From Lepus europaeus (taxonomy: Eukaryota > Chordata > Mammalia > Lagomorpha > Leporidae): 64,000 bases of DNA. The DNA lies in assembly GCF_033115175.1 (NCBI RefSeq), contig NC_084835.1:61238448-61302447 (forward strand). Reading direction: 5' to 3'. Below the pieces are notes generated by a model. The model worked only from the letters and a program-made list of their open reading frames with translations, ran no database searches and was not told the origin of the DNA. A program made the position numbers and the translations under genes. Position 1 is the stretch's first letter. Every line of letters begins with the position of its first letter. Below are positions 36,163-46,910 of the stretch, piece by piece.

Positions 36163-36473
36163 GTTTTTTTTTTTTTTTTTTTGAGAGGTAGAGAAACAAA
36201 GAGAGACAGACAAAATCCCCATCCATTGATTCACTTCCCAGATGTTCACAATGGGCGGGAGGGTGGGGGGTGGGGAATAAGGCGTGGCCTCCAAAGCTGG
36301 GAGCTGGGAACACAATCCACATCACCCCATGTGGGTGGCAGAAATCCGGTTTCTTGAGCCATCACTGCTGCCCTCAGGGTCAGCAAAAAACTGGAATCAT
36401 GAGCCTGAGACAGAAATTGAACTCTGATACTCCAATGTGGGGTGTGAGGATCATGACTAGATTAAACACCCAC
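36163..36473 (-). mobile_element. CSINE, older type
   Basis: Reversed, directly after the previous copy: poly-T, TTGAGAGGTAGAGAAAC, CCATCCATTGATTCACTTCC, GAAATTGAACTCTGATACTC and a worn head. Confidence 0.8.
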
Positions 36474-36975
36474 TCCAGAGTTATAGAACTTAAGCCTAGA
36501 AATTTTCTTACCTTGTGCAAATGTTACATACCCAGTAGAATTATTGACTGATCCAGCTCTTCTCCCAGATAGTTCACATTTATTCTCAAATATATTTTTA
36601 AAGAGATTCTTCCTTCTCTTCCCCTTTGCCTCTCATTTTTCCCAATGTATAGTTTTAAAAGTAAGTTATTGGTAAGTTGGCAGATAGTTTTTTAAACTAC
36701 TGTGATACGTGAGTAAAATAGCAAATACCAAGCCAGAAATTATTCCTTATATTTCTCTTCCCCCAGGAGGAAGAAGTACAAGATGGAAAAAGTTCTGTCA
36801 TCATCAGAACATATATGGAGAAAGTGATTTCACAGCAAGAAGATAAAATTCTGTGGCTGTCTAGATGCAGTTTAAACTAGGAGGCAGAATTTGTTCCAAA
36901 GACCTGCATTAGCAAGATGGGGGTAACAATCACATTATTTGGCCAAAATATGAAGGAAAAAAAAGGGGGCACCTC
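36474..36975. other. AT-rich unique sequence
   Basis: Nothing recognised. Confidence 0.45.
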
Positions 36976-37408
36976 AGAAAGTACTTGGAAAATGAAATCA
37001 AAAGATAGCTTCTGGGTTGGGCATTTGGTCTAACTGCTAACAAACCCACATCCCACATCAGAGTGCTTGGGCTCACACTGGGCTCGGGCTCCTGACCCAG
37101 CTTCCTGCTAATGCAAACCATGGGAGGCAGGGTGATGGCTCAGGTAGCTGGGTCCATGACACCCTGGTGGAAGATTGGAATTGTGTTTCCAGCTTTTAAC
37201 TTCGTTCTGGTCCAGTTGCAGCCATTGTAGGCATTTGGCAGGTGGGAACTCTCTCTCTCCTCTCTCTCTCTCTCTGTTGTCTCTCTGCCTCAAAAAAAAA
37301 AAAAAATAAATAATAAGCTTATGCTTATTTTGGTGCAAAACAACAATCAATTGAAATCCATGCATTATTTTCTCGTAATATGTATTTCCATGGACATTTT
37401 GAAGACCC
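36976..37408 (+). mobile_element. Palindromic mariner-like element split by a CSINE
   Basis: Left half 36976-37011 (AAGTACTTGGAAAATG, ATCAAAAGATAGC) and right half 37313-37408 (AGCTTATGCTTATTTTGGTG, AATCCATGCAT, CCATGGACATTTTGAAGACC) flank the CSINE at 37012-37312. The inverted ends are still visible. Confidence 0.6.
37012..37312 (+). mobile_element. CSINE, older type, nested in a mariner-like element
   Basis: CTGGGTTGGGCATTTGGTCT, CACATCCCACATCAGAGTG, CTCCTGACCCAGCTTCCTGC, a CT tract and an A-tail ending AATAAATAATAAGCTT. Confidence 0.85.
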
Positions 37409-37449
37409 TTTGTACATGCCCATAGAACTTTTTCTTTGGTTTTCAAAAT

Positions 37450-37467
37450 CCCCACCCCCCCCCCCCC
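37450..37467 (+). repeat. Poly-C tract
   Basis: CCCCA followed by 13 or more C, placed exactly where a CSINE should have its CT tract and tail. Confidence 0.95.
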
Positions 37468-37713
37468 GAAAGTGGCTGCCACGGCCAGCGCGCTGCACTG
37501 ATCCGAAGCCAGGAGCCAGGTGCTTCTCCTGGTCTCCCATGTGGGTGCAGGGCCCAAGGACCTGGGCCATCCTCCACTGCACTCCTGGGCCACAGCAGAG
37601 AGCTGGAATGGAAGAGGAGTGACCGGGATAGAATCCAGTGCCCCAATCGGGACTAGAACCCAGGGTGCCGCCGCCGCAGGCGGAGGATTAGCCTAGTGAG
37701 CCATGGCACCAGC
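37468..37713 (-). mobile_element. CSINE, young type, 3' end missing
   Basis: Reversed copy that begins inside the SINE (GTGGCTGCCACGGCCAGC) right after a C run and goes on to the head GCCATGGCACCAGCC. The CT tract and A-tail, normally always kept, are absent. Confidence 0.9.
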
Positions 37714-37900
37714 CTGGGTCACATCTTGCTCCCTCTCTTGGTGACTTGTGTCAGAGATGACAGCTTGAGGGGCAGTTTCTCCTCTTCTTACTAAGCATAA
37801 GAGTCAACAGCAGCCCCACTCCTCCTTACAAACAACGTTTTGGAGTGCCCACATTTTGTAGAGAGCGTTCAAAGTGAGGCAACAAAAAAGATGATATTTA

Positions 37901-38233
37901 GGCCGACGCCGCGGCTCACTAGGCTAATCCTCCACCTTGCGGCGCCGGCACACCGGGTTCTAGTCCCGGTTGGGGCGCCGGATTCAGTCCCAGTTGCTCC
38001 TCTTCCAGTCCAGCTCTCTGCTGTGGCCCGGGAGTGCAGTGGACGATGGCCCAGGTCCTTGGGCCCTGCACCTACATGGGAGACCAGGAGAAGCACCTGG
38101 CTCCTGCCTTCGGATCAGCGCGGTGCGCCGGCTGTGGCAGCCATTGGAGGGTGAACCAACGGCAAAGGAAGACCTTTCTCTCTGTCTCTCTCTCTCACTA
38201 TCCACTCTGCCTGTCAAAAAAAAAAAAAAAAAA
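37901..38233 (+). mobile_element. CSINE, young type, full length
   Basis: GGCCGACGCCGCGGCTCACT to CTGCCTGTC and a long A-tail. Target duplication ending AAAGATGATATTTA at 37884-37900 and 38234-38250. Confidence 0.95.
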
Positions 38234-38250
38234 AAAAAAGATGATATTTA

Positions 38251-39255
38251 GTTAGCTCCAAAAAAAAAAAAATGGCTGTTTACTTCCACATAAATTGGAG
38301 AGACATTAGAAATTCAGAGAAGAAAAGCAGCAGAATACACAAAATAAAATGAGTAAAGAAATTTCGGGGCCACTTGTCACCAGGATGCCTTGAGTTGAAG
38401 AGAGCATGGGTAGTGAGTAGATAAGAGAAAGTGCAAGGCTACATCTTAAACTGTATTGGTCAATTTCCTCATTCTACAGTGTATTTATTAGAATGTTAGA
38501 TTGAAGGAAAATTTTCCTTTCCCAAGTTCCACCAGGAAACCTAATGTGAATTGGTCTTGCCCTCCCTCGCTCTGATTTTAAATGTAGCTTGAATGTTCTC
38601 TCAGATTGAAACAAATTAGAGACAGGGAAAGAAAAAGAAAGGAGAGGAATTGAGACTTATCCAACAAATTGAGACTCTTGTGTGATGCTGTGAGGATTGA
38701 TTAAAATTGCTGCCAATTAGGAGAGGAGGCTGGGGCGGGGGTAAGTTAACAGTCATAGGCAGATGGGACATAAGGGTCCACTTCTCCCTTCTAGTTTTAA
38801 TTTCTATGTGATTACAGAATGCCTGTCTTCCTATCAACCACTGGTTTCAAGGGTTGCCAAAAATAGACCTCTGAGATCTAGATATAGCAATATATTATTT
38901 ATCTAGCATGTGGACAAAGTAAGCATGGTTAGAATTTTCCAAGTGACTGAGCATAGCACTCTGAGTGCCAAAAAGGAGAGAACAAGAATCACATTTTTTA
39001 ACTGAAATTCCTCATCATGGAGGCACTTCTTCTTGTATATCCTGTATATTTTACTGGTCATTCTTGACTTCTGTCTCCAATTCTGACCTCTCCTTTGGAC
39101 CACAGATCCATCACCCACGTGTCTCCACAGCAGACACATTTGAAAACCTATTTACCACCTCAAAATTGGCATGTTGAAAAACAAATTTCCTGCCTTATCT
39201 CCAAAACTCTTCATCTCTCAGTAACCACACAGTTGCTCCATTTAAGTGGGTTGAT
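38251..39255. other. Unique sequence
   Basis: AT-rich, no SINE, no gene recognised. Confidence 0.45.
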
Positions 39256-39708
39256 GTTTGTGTTCGTGAGCTTTCTGTTACTACAAGTAAAATGCTTGAG
39301 AGAAGCTGCATATGAAGGAAGGTTTACCTCGGTTGGTGATTTTGGAGAGTCACAGTCCAATATTGGGCATCCCTATTGGTCTGGTGTCTAACAGGGGTAG
39401 CAGATGGCGGACCACGTGTGCTGGAAGAATTGCATGTTAAATCAGGAAAAGGAGAGAAGGCAGGGGAAAGAGAGAAAGACACACACACAGAGTTTGTTTA
39501 TCTGTGAGGTCTCTATAAAGCCATCATGATCCATCAGGGGCTCTATCCTAGCAACTTACTCCAATCCAATCACTTCCCAAAGACTCCACCTTCAGATACC
39601 ATAAGTGGTTCAAACCTCCACCCTCTTAATACCACAAACATTAAGAATTTGGGATTTAAACATCTGTAGGGGCTGGAGACCCAAGTCCTATTCAAACTAC
39701 AGCAAAGT
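39256..39708 (-). mobile_element. MaLR-type (MLT1/MST-like) LTR, solo, decayed
   Basis: In reverse it shows the order expected of an ERVL-MaLR LTR: CTTTCTGTTACTACAAGTAA near the start, CAGTCCAATATTGGGC, GGTCTGGTGTCTAACAGGGG, a purine-rich centre, CAATCACTTCCCAAAGACTC, TCTTAATACCACAAACATTA and the terminal CAAACTACAGCA. There is no internal region and no coding potential. Confidence 0.6.
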
Positions 39709-39720
39709 TATTATAGATCT

Positions 39721-39767
39721 CTCTCATTCTCTCTCTCTCTCATACACACACACACACACACACACAC
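39721..39767 (+). repeat. (CT)n(CA)n microsatellite
   Basis: CT run then about 12 CA units between the MaLR LTR and the L2 remnant. Confidence 0.9.
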
Positions 39768-39784
39768 TCCTTAATTAGCAATTT

Positions 39785-40300
39785 CTGCTGGTGCTATCCT
39801 CAAAATAGACTACCACCTCCACCGTGGTTCCAGTAACCAGGCTCCCGTCACCATTTGCTGTCACCTGAAATATCGTGATGGACTCCTAACTAGTCTTCTT
39901 GCCTTTACTCTCACCCCATCATCTTTTCTCAGCTCAGTGGTCTAGGTAACTTCTCTGAAACCTAAGACAGAATGTAGTTTCCCTCTCTACTTAAAACCTC
40001 TCCTGGCTTCCCTTTTCATTCAGAGTAAAAGCAAGATCCTTCCAATGGCCAAAAGACTTCCTTGAGTTTCTCCCAACATCAGTGTGACCTCAAGACTCCC
40101 CCTTGCAACTCACTCATCCTGCCATGTTGGTGTGGTTCTAAGGGCATGCCACACACACATTTCTATGAGCTTTAGCTTCTGCCTGGGATAACTTCCCCTG
40201 GGATGTCTACATGGCTGTCTCCCTGCCTGCCCACAGGTCTCCGTGAAACATGTATTCTCAGGCACTTTTCTGGCCAGCCTCTAACAAACACCCCCCAGCT
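39785..40300 (+). mobile_element. L2 LINE 3' end remnant
   Basis: Old L2 phrases occur in order: CTGAAATATCGTGATGGACTC, CTAACTAGTCTTCTTGCC, CTACTTAAAACCTCTCCTGG, CTTCCCTTTTCATTCAGAG, TAAAAGCAAGATCCTTCC, TGCCTGGGATAACTTCCCC and CAGGTCTCCGTGAAACATG. No reverse-transcriptase sequence is included. Confidence 0.7.
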
Positions 40301-41805
40301 CTCTTCTTGCCTTGCTGTTCTCCATACACTTGTCATTTCTGATGGACAGATATCTCCACTCATTCACTCAGTCATCTCTTCATTATCTTATGACTTAAGC
40401 GTCTCACCTATGAATAAGTGAACAAAACATATGACATGCACTCTGGGGTCTCAGACATATTTTGAATAACTTAGGCTGACATTTTAATAACCTCCTGATA
40501 GAATAGTATTAGGCCATCTGGGAAGAAATTGTGATACATCTATTATCTAGGCAAAGGGCTGTTCAGGGTGTCCAAGAATGAAGTGGGAGCTCACTCTGGG
40601 TTGCCTAGACAATAAGTTAGTGGGGCCATGGACTCACCATTTTTTTCTAGAGGAAAGACAGAACTCCAGATTGTCTTATCTGGGCCTGGTGACATCATCC
40701 TTGTGGCAAATCCATGATGCCTAAGCTCTCGGTTCTCTGCCACTGACTTTCCCTGACAACTCATCAGATACAACCAGTCAGGAAGCCACCAAAAGGATCT
40801 GATTATTGTGCTTAATATTTTCCCATAAAAATATAAAAAATACCCGGAAGGTGAGTTCTCTCCCAGAAAAATATAAACCCTACACCTGATCTGCCAATGA
40901 TCCCCTCACCTCCTTGTGTGCTTGTGCCTCATGGAGGGGAAATCTGGGGAGCTGTGGCTTATTCTCTCTTGCTGCCACTTGCATTGCGATGGTCTGTCTC
41001 CCTAGTAACATCTGTTACTAGGAAAAAAAAAAAAAAAAAAAAAACATGGTTTAGTTCCCAAGCCCACCCTCAGGTTCAACAATTACTAGAAAGACGTATA
41101 GATCCTAGAAAATCTCCCTCATTCATGGTTACCATTTATTACAGCTAAAGGACATACATGATAACCAGCAGAAGCAGCAGGAGCTATGGCAGAATCAAGC
41201 AGAGCCCAGGATCACGCTTCCAGTTGCCCTCTCTTAGTGGAACTGCATACAGGGTGCTTCCTTGGTGCAGCAGTGATAGGTGGCAATGGGTACAAAGTGT
41301 CGCCAGCCAGGCGAGCTCACCCGAGCCTTGGTGTTCAGGGTTCCCATGGTTGACCAGGCCAGTTGACCAGGCTGCCAAGGAGCTGCCATGTGGGTGATCT
41401 TAGTGCCAGTCCACAGTGATCAGAAGGATACAGTGTGGCCCAAAAAGACACTATTAGGACAGCCTCTCTGATGTGGCTCAAGACACTTATCTGGCAGGAT
41501 GTTGCAACGGCTTGCAGGTCATCTCCCAGGCACTGGTCAAAATCTAGGCCACCCTTCGGATTGTGTAGGCTCTGGATGCCCGCTGAGCCCTGGGGCCTGC
41601 TGAGTCATCCCATGACTGCCCACGCTGTTCATCATGTCACATTCATCCCTGGCCTTTTTACAGTAAGCGACAGCTGTGAAGGAACCCCCTCAGGGGCGTA
41701 AAAGAAAACGAACCCGCTCGCTATGATCATTCTCAAATGGGGCCACTTTCCTTCTTCAGCTGTAGAAGACAGTTGGTCAAAATGGTATTGGTGGTGACAG
41801 ATTAA
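40301..41805. other. Unique sequence
   Basis: Contains the lone A-run at 41023. No gene recognised; the first bases may still be L2. Confidence 0.4.
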
Positions 41806-41820
41806 AGTATAAACACTTTT

Positions 41821-42142
41821 TTTTTGAAAGGCAGAGTTAGACAGTGAGAGAGAGAGACCAAGAGAAAGGTCTTCCTTTTCCATTGGTTCACCCCCCAAAT
41901 GGCTGCTATGGCCAGTGCACTGCGCTGATCCGATGGCAGGAGCCAGGTGCTTCCTCTGGGTCTCCCATGCGGGTGCAGGGCCCAAGCACTTGGGCCATCC
42001 TCCACTGCACTTCCGGGCCACAGCAGAGAGCTGGACTGGAAGAGGAGCAGCCAGGACAGAATCCGGCGCCCCAACCGGGACTAGAACCCAGGGTGCCAGT
42101 GCCACAGGCGGATGATTAGCCAAGTGAGCCATGGCGCCAGCC
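41821..42142 (-). mobile_element. CSINE, intermediate type, full length
   Basis: Reversed copy (GAAAGGCAGAGTTAGACAGT start) with perfect 15-bp target duplication AGTATAAACACTTTT at 41806-41820 and 42143-42157. Confidence 0.95.
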
Positions 42143-42312
42143 AGTATAAACACTTTTATCCTTCTTGGATAGAGTCTTTGTTTACACAGTTCCTGGAATT
42201 TCAGGATGAAAAACCCTACCTTTTCATGTATCTTGGCCAAGGACAGTGAAACCAGAACTGCACTTTGAATCCCTCAAAGTACTTACGGCAGCAAAATTTT
42301 TCAAGCATTCTT

Positions 42313-42624
42313 TTTTTTAAGATTTTATTTATTTATTTGAGAGGTAGAGTTACAGACAGAGAAAGGGAGAGATAGAGAGAAAGGTCTTTCATTCGTTGGT
42401 TCACTCTCCAAATGGCCACAAAGGCTAGAGCTGAGCCAATCTGAAGCCAGGAGCCATGTGGATACTGGGGGCCCAAGCACTTGGGCTTGCTTTCCCAGGT
42501 CATAGCAGGGAGCTGGATCAGAAGTGGAGCAGTGGGGACTTGAACCGTCACCCATATTGGATGCCGGCACCACAAGCGGAGCCACAGGTGGAGGCTTTAC
42601 CCACCATGCGGCAGCACTGGCCCC
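42313..42624 (-). mobile_element. CSINE, older type, full length
   Basis: Reversed: AAGATTTTATTTATTTATTT to GGCAGCACTGGCCCC. Perfect 12-bp target duplication TCAAGCATTCTT at 42301-42312 and 42625-42636. Confidence 0.95.
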
Positions 42625-42636
42625 TCAAGCATTCTT

Positions 42637-43232
42637 ACCACAGTGGGGACTCAGAGCCACAGAGGAAAAAGAGCTTCTGGCATCCTATTGGATGGTAGGT
42701 GACTATAGATAATGATAATGCACTGTATGTATGTATTTTTTTTAAAGCTAAAAGAAGGGATTTTGAATGTTTTCAACCAGAAAGAAATCATAAATGTTTG
42801 AAGAGACTGTTGTCTGATTTGAACGTTACACAACGTACGCATGTGTCATAACATCACATGGTATCCCAAAAATATCTAAAAATTTTTATGAATCAGTCAA
42901 AAAGAAAAGGAAAAGCCATTTTACCAAGCGTAATTGTAAATTGCTCTCTTTTAATGTAGGGTGGTAGAACACAGACTACCTACCATCTTTAATTTTCAAC
43001 TTGCACAAGGTAGACCCCATGAATTTGTGGCTTTGACCAAGATGGTGGTAGAGAGAAGAGCTGTATGATGAAGAATTTCCTGGGTACTCATTTGCAGAAG
43101 TTGCTTCTGAAAATATATAGTAAAATTCAGATATGGTCCACCTGTGCACGTGGAGGGGGCAGGGTTATGCAGGAGCCATGCATCTTATCACGAAGTTTTC
43201 TCTGCACACACCTTGGAACGCTGCTGTTTTGC
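42637..43232. other. AT-rich unique sequence
   Basis: Nothing recognised. Confidence 0.45.
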
Positions 43233-43340
43233 CTTCCTTCCCTCCTTCCCTCCTTCCCTCCTTCCCTCCCTCCCTCCCTTCCTTCCTTCCTTCCTTCCTT
43301 CCTTCCTTCCTTCCTTCCTTCCTTCCTTCCTTCCTTCCTT
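43233..43340 (+). repeat. (CCTT)n microsatellite
   Basis: CCTTCCTTCCC start with CCCT variants, then pure CTTC for about 70 bp. Confidence 0.95.
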
Positions 43341-43371
43341 CAATGTTCAGTCTCTGCAGGTCTTTGGGATT

Positions 43372-43714
43372 CTTTTTTTTTTTTTTTTAAGATTTATTTA
43401 TCCATCTGAAAGGCAGAGATACAGAGAGAGAAGGGCTGGGGGAGAGAGAGAGCTGTCAATCATCCATCCGCTGGTTCACTCCCCAATGGCCACAATGGTT
43501 GGGCCTGGGCCAGGCCAAAGCCAGGAGCCAGGAGCTTCTTACAGGTCTCCCACATGGGTGCAGGAACCCAAGCATTGGGCAATCCTGCTGCTTTGCCAGG
43601 TGTTTCAACAGAGAGCTGGATTGGAAGTGGAGCAGCCAGGACTTGGGCCGGTGCCTACATGGGATGTGGCACTGGCAGGTGGAGGCTTAATCTTCTAGGC
43701 CACAGTGCTGGCCC
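43372..43714 (-). mobile_element. CSINE, older type, full length
   Basis: Reversed: poly-T, AAGATTTATTTATCCATCTG, GCTGGTTCACTCCCCAATGG, ending GGCCACAGTGCTGGCCCC. Confidence 0.9.
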
Positions 43715-44136
43715 CAGAACAGTGCTGTTTTTCAAAGAGGAAAGATTTTAGCTCTACCTACTCAAATCATAAGATTGCATTGAATTCAATAAAGTATTTC
43801 TTTGTATTTTTTTTTATATTTTTAAAGGAAATTATGTAATTGGGAATTTTATCTCTTCCAGAAACATAAATCAGGAAAGTTTTAAATCAATCCATCAACA
43901 AAACCAAACTTTTCCTTTTGAGCCTCTAACGCAATTCTGGCAATTTGGATGAAGGTCTTCAAGTTCATGGATTCACCCTAGACACAGGCCTAGCTCTTTT
44001 TCTGTTTTGACCACCAGTTGAAATTAAAATTATATTGTCTCTAGGCCTGCCAGGAGATGCTAAAGCACTCCTACAGAGCTTGACCCCTCTCCACAATGTT
44101 CTTTGCTTTTCTTGAGTTATCACAATCATTAAATGC
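43715..44136. other. Unique sequence
   Basis: Nothing recognised. Confidence 0.45.
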
Positions 44137-44146
44137 TCAAGTTTCA

Positions 44147-44480
44147 GGGCCAGCTCTGTGGCATAGCAAGTAAAGCTGCCGCCTGCTGTGCAGGCATCCC
44201 ATTTGGGCTCCAGTTCAAGTCCCTGCTGCTCCACTTCCTATCCAGCTCTCTGCTATGGCCTAGAAAAGCAGTAGAAGATGGCCCAAGTCCTTGGGCCCCT
44301 GCACCTGTGTCGGAGACCGGGAGGAGGCTCCTGGCTCCTGGCGTCGGATGGGCACAGTTCCAGCCATTGTGGCCAATTGGAAGACCTCTCTCTCTCTCTG
44401 CCTCTCCGCTCTCTCTCTGCCTTAGCCTCTCTGTAACTCTGGCTTTCAAATAAAATAAATAAATCTTTTAAAAAAAAAAT
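44147..44480 (+). mobile_element. CSINE, older type, full length
   Basis: GGGCCAGCTCTGTGGCATAG to AAATAAATCTTTTAAAAA. Target duplication CTCAAGTTTC at 44137-44146 and 44481-44490. Confidence 0.9.
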
Positions 44481-44521
44481 CTCAAGTTTCTATCTACTGA
44501 GACGTTAGAGACAGAAAAAGT

Positions 44522-44560
44522 AAAAAAAAAAAAAAAAAAAAAAAGAGAGAGAGAGAGAGA
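44522..44560 (+). repeat. A-run followed by (GA)n
   Basis: 23 A then GA units; may be the tail of an unrecognised retroposed copy. Confidence 0.85.
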
Positions 44561-46410
44561 TCGACAGAGAGAATTTCAAAGCTAAAATGAGTTTAAGTGT
44601 CTCAGATTGTAGACACCTGGGCCCCAGAGAGGCGAAGAGATCTGTGTGTGCTCACTCACCGTATCATTCAGTACCTGATTTCTGTCGAAAATGCCTGATG
44701 GTCTCCAGGGGCAGAGCCAGGAAAAAGACCAGCAGCTGATCTGTGGCTCAGCGCTCTCCTCTCTCCAGGGGGCACACGTTCTGCGGGACCACCTTTCCTC
44801 CAGGCTGCCTTATGACCGGGAAGACCTGCAGGACTCGGGGGAGCTCTGCCTGCCAGGCCCTACCCTGGGCCCACTGAGCCTGAAAGTGTACCAAAGGCAG
44901 CTGGGACTCTAAACTTTTAACAAGAGCCCAGCTGAGTCTCATCAGGGAGCCCGGGTGGGGCTCTCATTGGCTGACCAGCTTCAAGGCCCTCCCACCTTAG
45001 GCTGCCCTCTTTCCATCGCCAGGCTCATGGCCCTCCTGCAGCAGGTGGATCAAGGAAGCACCTGCTCAGCCTTCCCCAATCTGAGTGAGCGACAGAAGTG
45101 CCACCTCCTGAGCTTTAAGCAGGTGAGCAACTCAGCCTCACCAGACCAACTTCATCAGTTTCCCAGATGGAGGCCCAGCCCAGGGATTCTGATGAGCAAG
45201 CCAGTGCTGAGAAGCACCACTAACCCAGGGTCCTTTCAGAACTCTGGGGAAGGACCCCGGTCCCCATGGGGCAGAGGACAGGCTGGAGAGTTCCTTTCCC
45301 AGCCAGGTCACGCGACACCACCGCAGATGTTAATATGCCCTCTCTCCCTACATGCGTCTGCCCTGCAGCTCAGACACTGGTCAAGAAGCGACAAATGCCA
45401 CAAAGATGTCACAGAAGTGATTTTCTCAAATTTTCCATCAAGACAAAGCAAAACAAAGGAACTCCTGCATCTGTAGCTGCCCTGGTGGGCTACATGCTCC
45501 CCACACCATACCTCGGCCATTCTGCAACCTCACCTTCACACTCGTGTACTCAAACCTCAGGGCAGTTGTTCTCAGAGCATTGCACTGTGTCTAACTGAGC
45601 CTTGTCTTCTTTGTCCCTGGCCTTGGGATCCCTGGGGGGTGGGGTTGGGAGTAGGGGACAGGTTGTCCCATCATTGTGTCCCCAGCACCTGCACAGTCTC
45701 CAGACACAGAAACTTGGGAAATTCCATGTGGTTGACAGGCACAGCTCAGTCTGGAGCTTTTCCTACCACCCCACAGAGTCTCTTATCATGCACGCCTAGG
45801 GTGGTGGGCATGACATTCAAGAAACAGGAAAAGGACAGCCTTCCCCAAAGGGCCGTGGGACATTGAGGGACTCAACTCCCAGCACTGAAGAGTATGGGTG
45901 GTTGTGTGACGTCCCGTCAGTGTCAATAGCCAACCCTCACAGCCTACAGACTTGTGTCTCTCACAATACATGTATCTGTAGAGTATGGGGAAATACTCTG
46001 AGATGACTTTAGCTTGCCTTTTCGTTCCTGGCCGGGTTGAAATAAGGAGTCCAGACGAGCAGAAATTAAGCTCTCTCCTTGCAAGTGGATTCCTCTGACA
46101 CTACTAAAAAAATCTGCAGAGCAAGCTTCACGCTAATGACTGTCGGTTATGCTCGCCTAATGATGCCCAAGCTCCTACAAATTCATTATGAGCTCTCTCT
46201 GCTTCCCCTTTTTATTACTAGCCTGTCCTTCCTCTTTATCCACCCCTCCTTTAATTAGTAAGGCTTTGGATTCAGTGTAAGTTGACAGATAACTTAAAAG
46301 GAACAGTTGTCTAAGATTCTTTTCTCAATGAGGTCAGAATTGTTTCCATTATTGGTTAAAATAGTTTTCATGTCCCCCCTACGTTTTGTTTCATGTCTGT
46401 AAAATACGAA
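44561..46410. other. Mostly unique sequence, SINE-free
   Basis: Apart from a probable MER5A piece it is unique. The 173-codon frame at 44955-45476 overlaps that piece. 46080-46300 is rich in TAAT cores. Confidence 0.45.
45125..45225 (-). mobile_element. Probable MER5A-like hAT fragment
   Basis: CATCAGTTTCCCAGATGGAG, GCCCAGCCCAGGGATTCTGA and GCTGAGAAGCACCACTA resemble the end of MER5A in reverse. It lies inside a 173-codon open frame, which is therefore not taken as a gene. Confidence 0.45.
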
Positions 46411-46434
46411 GATACTTCAAAAAGTTCATGGAAA
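46411..46434 (+). mobile_element. Left end of a mariner-like element
   Basis: ATACTTCAAAAAGTTCATGG followed by AAAATGAGC is the cleanest left end of this family in the window. The rest is missing; a CSINE follows and then a Tigger2 fragment. Confidence 0.5.
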
Positions 46435-46705
46435 ATGAGCTTAGACAGTTGTCACCATGGTGAAGTCAGCCCTTGAGGTCCCCACATCCCATAGTGACAT
46501 GCATCACTGCACTCCCAACTCCAGCTTCCTGCTAATGCGCTCTCTGGGAACCATTAGGTAATGGCTCCGCAGAGCCCCTGCCACACAAGTGGGAGAAGGA
46601 GCCTGAGTCCTTACCTTCTGATTGTGGCCTGGCCCAGCCCTGGCTGTTGCAGGCATTTGGGGAGTGAATCAACAGATTTCTCTTAGACTGGCTGCCTGTC
46701 TGAAT
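46435..46705 (+). mobile_element. CSINE, older type, tail lost
   Basis: CCATGGTGAAGTCAGCCC, CCCACATCCCATAGTGACAT, CTGGCCCAGCCCTGGCTGTT, GGGGAGTGAATCAACAG. It separates a mariner-like end from a Tigger2 fragment. Confidence 0.75.
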
Positions 46706-46715
46706 AGAAAGGCTG

Positions 46716-46774
46716 TGTAAATAGAGTACATTATTTATATTATGCTGCATTTACATTAATGTACTCTATTTACA
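46716..46774. repeat. Perfect 18-bp inverted repeat (hairpin/cruciform)
   Basis: TGTAAATAGAGTACATTA at 46716-46733 pairs exactly with 46757-46774 across a 23-base spacer. The right arm belongs to the Tigger2-like fragment. Confidence 0.9.
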
Positions 46775-46910
46775 TTATACTGTACCATTTAGGGGAAAAT
46801 TGCAAGAAAAATAGTCTGCACATGTTCAGTCCACATAACATTTTTGTCTCAAGTGTTTTCCATGCCAGTTGGTTGAGTCTAGATTGGAAGCCTGTGAACA
46901 CAGAGTACCC
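46735..46910 (-). mobile_element. Second Tigger2/MER2-like fragment
   Basis: ATTTACATT, TTATACTGTACCATTTAGGG (46774-46793), a GTCTGCACATGTTCAGT stretch (46815-46831) and CCAGTTGGTTGAGTC (46865-46879) follow the inner and 3' parts of MER2 in the same orientation as the copy at 4.6 kb. The other half is missing; a CSINE lies immediately before it. Confidence 0.65.

Noticed and set aside
39256-39708. An intact endogenous retrovirus
   Set aside because: Only decayed MaLR-type LTR sequence is present here and at 63.3 kb; no internal genes accompany either.
41632-42240. 202-codon minus-strand frame
   Set aside because: Most of it is the reversed CSINE at 41821-42142, which is widely open when read in this sense.
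44955-45476. 173-codon plus-strand frame
   Set aside because: It overlaps a probable MER5A remnant and has no family motif; no splice or promoter evidence supports it.
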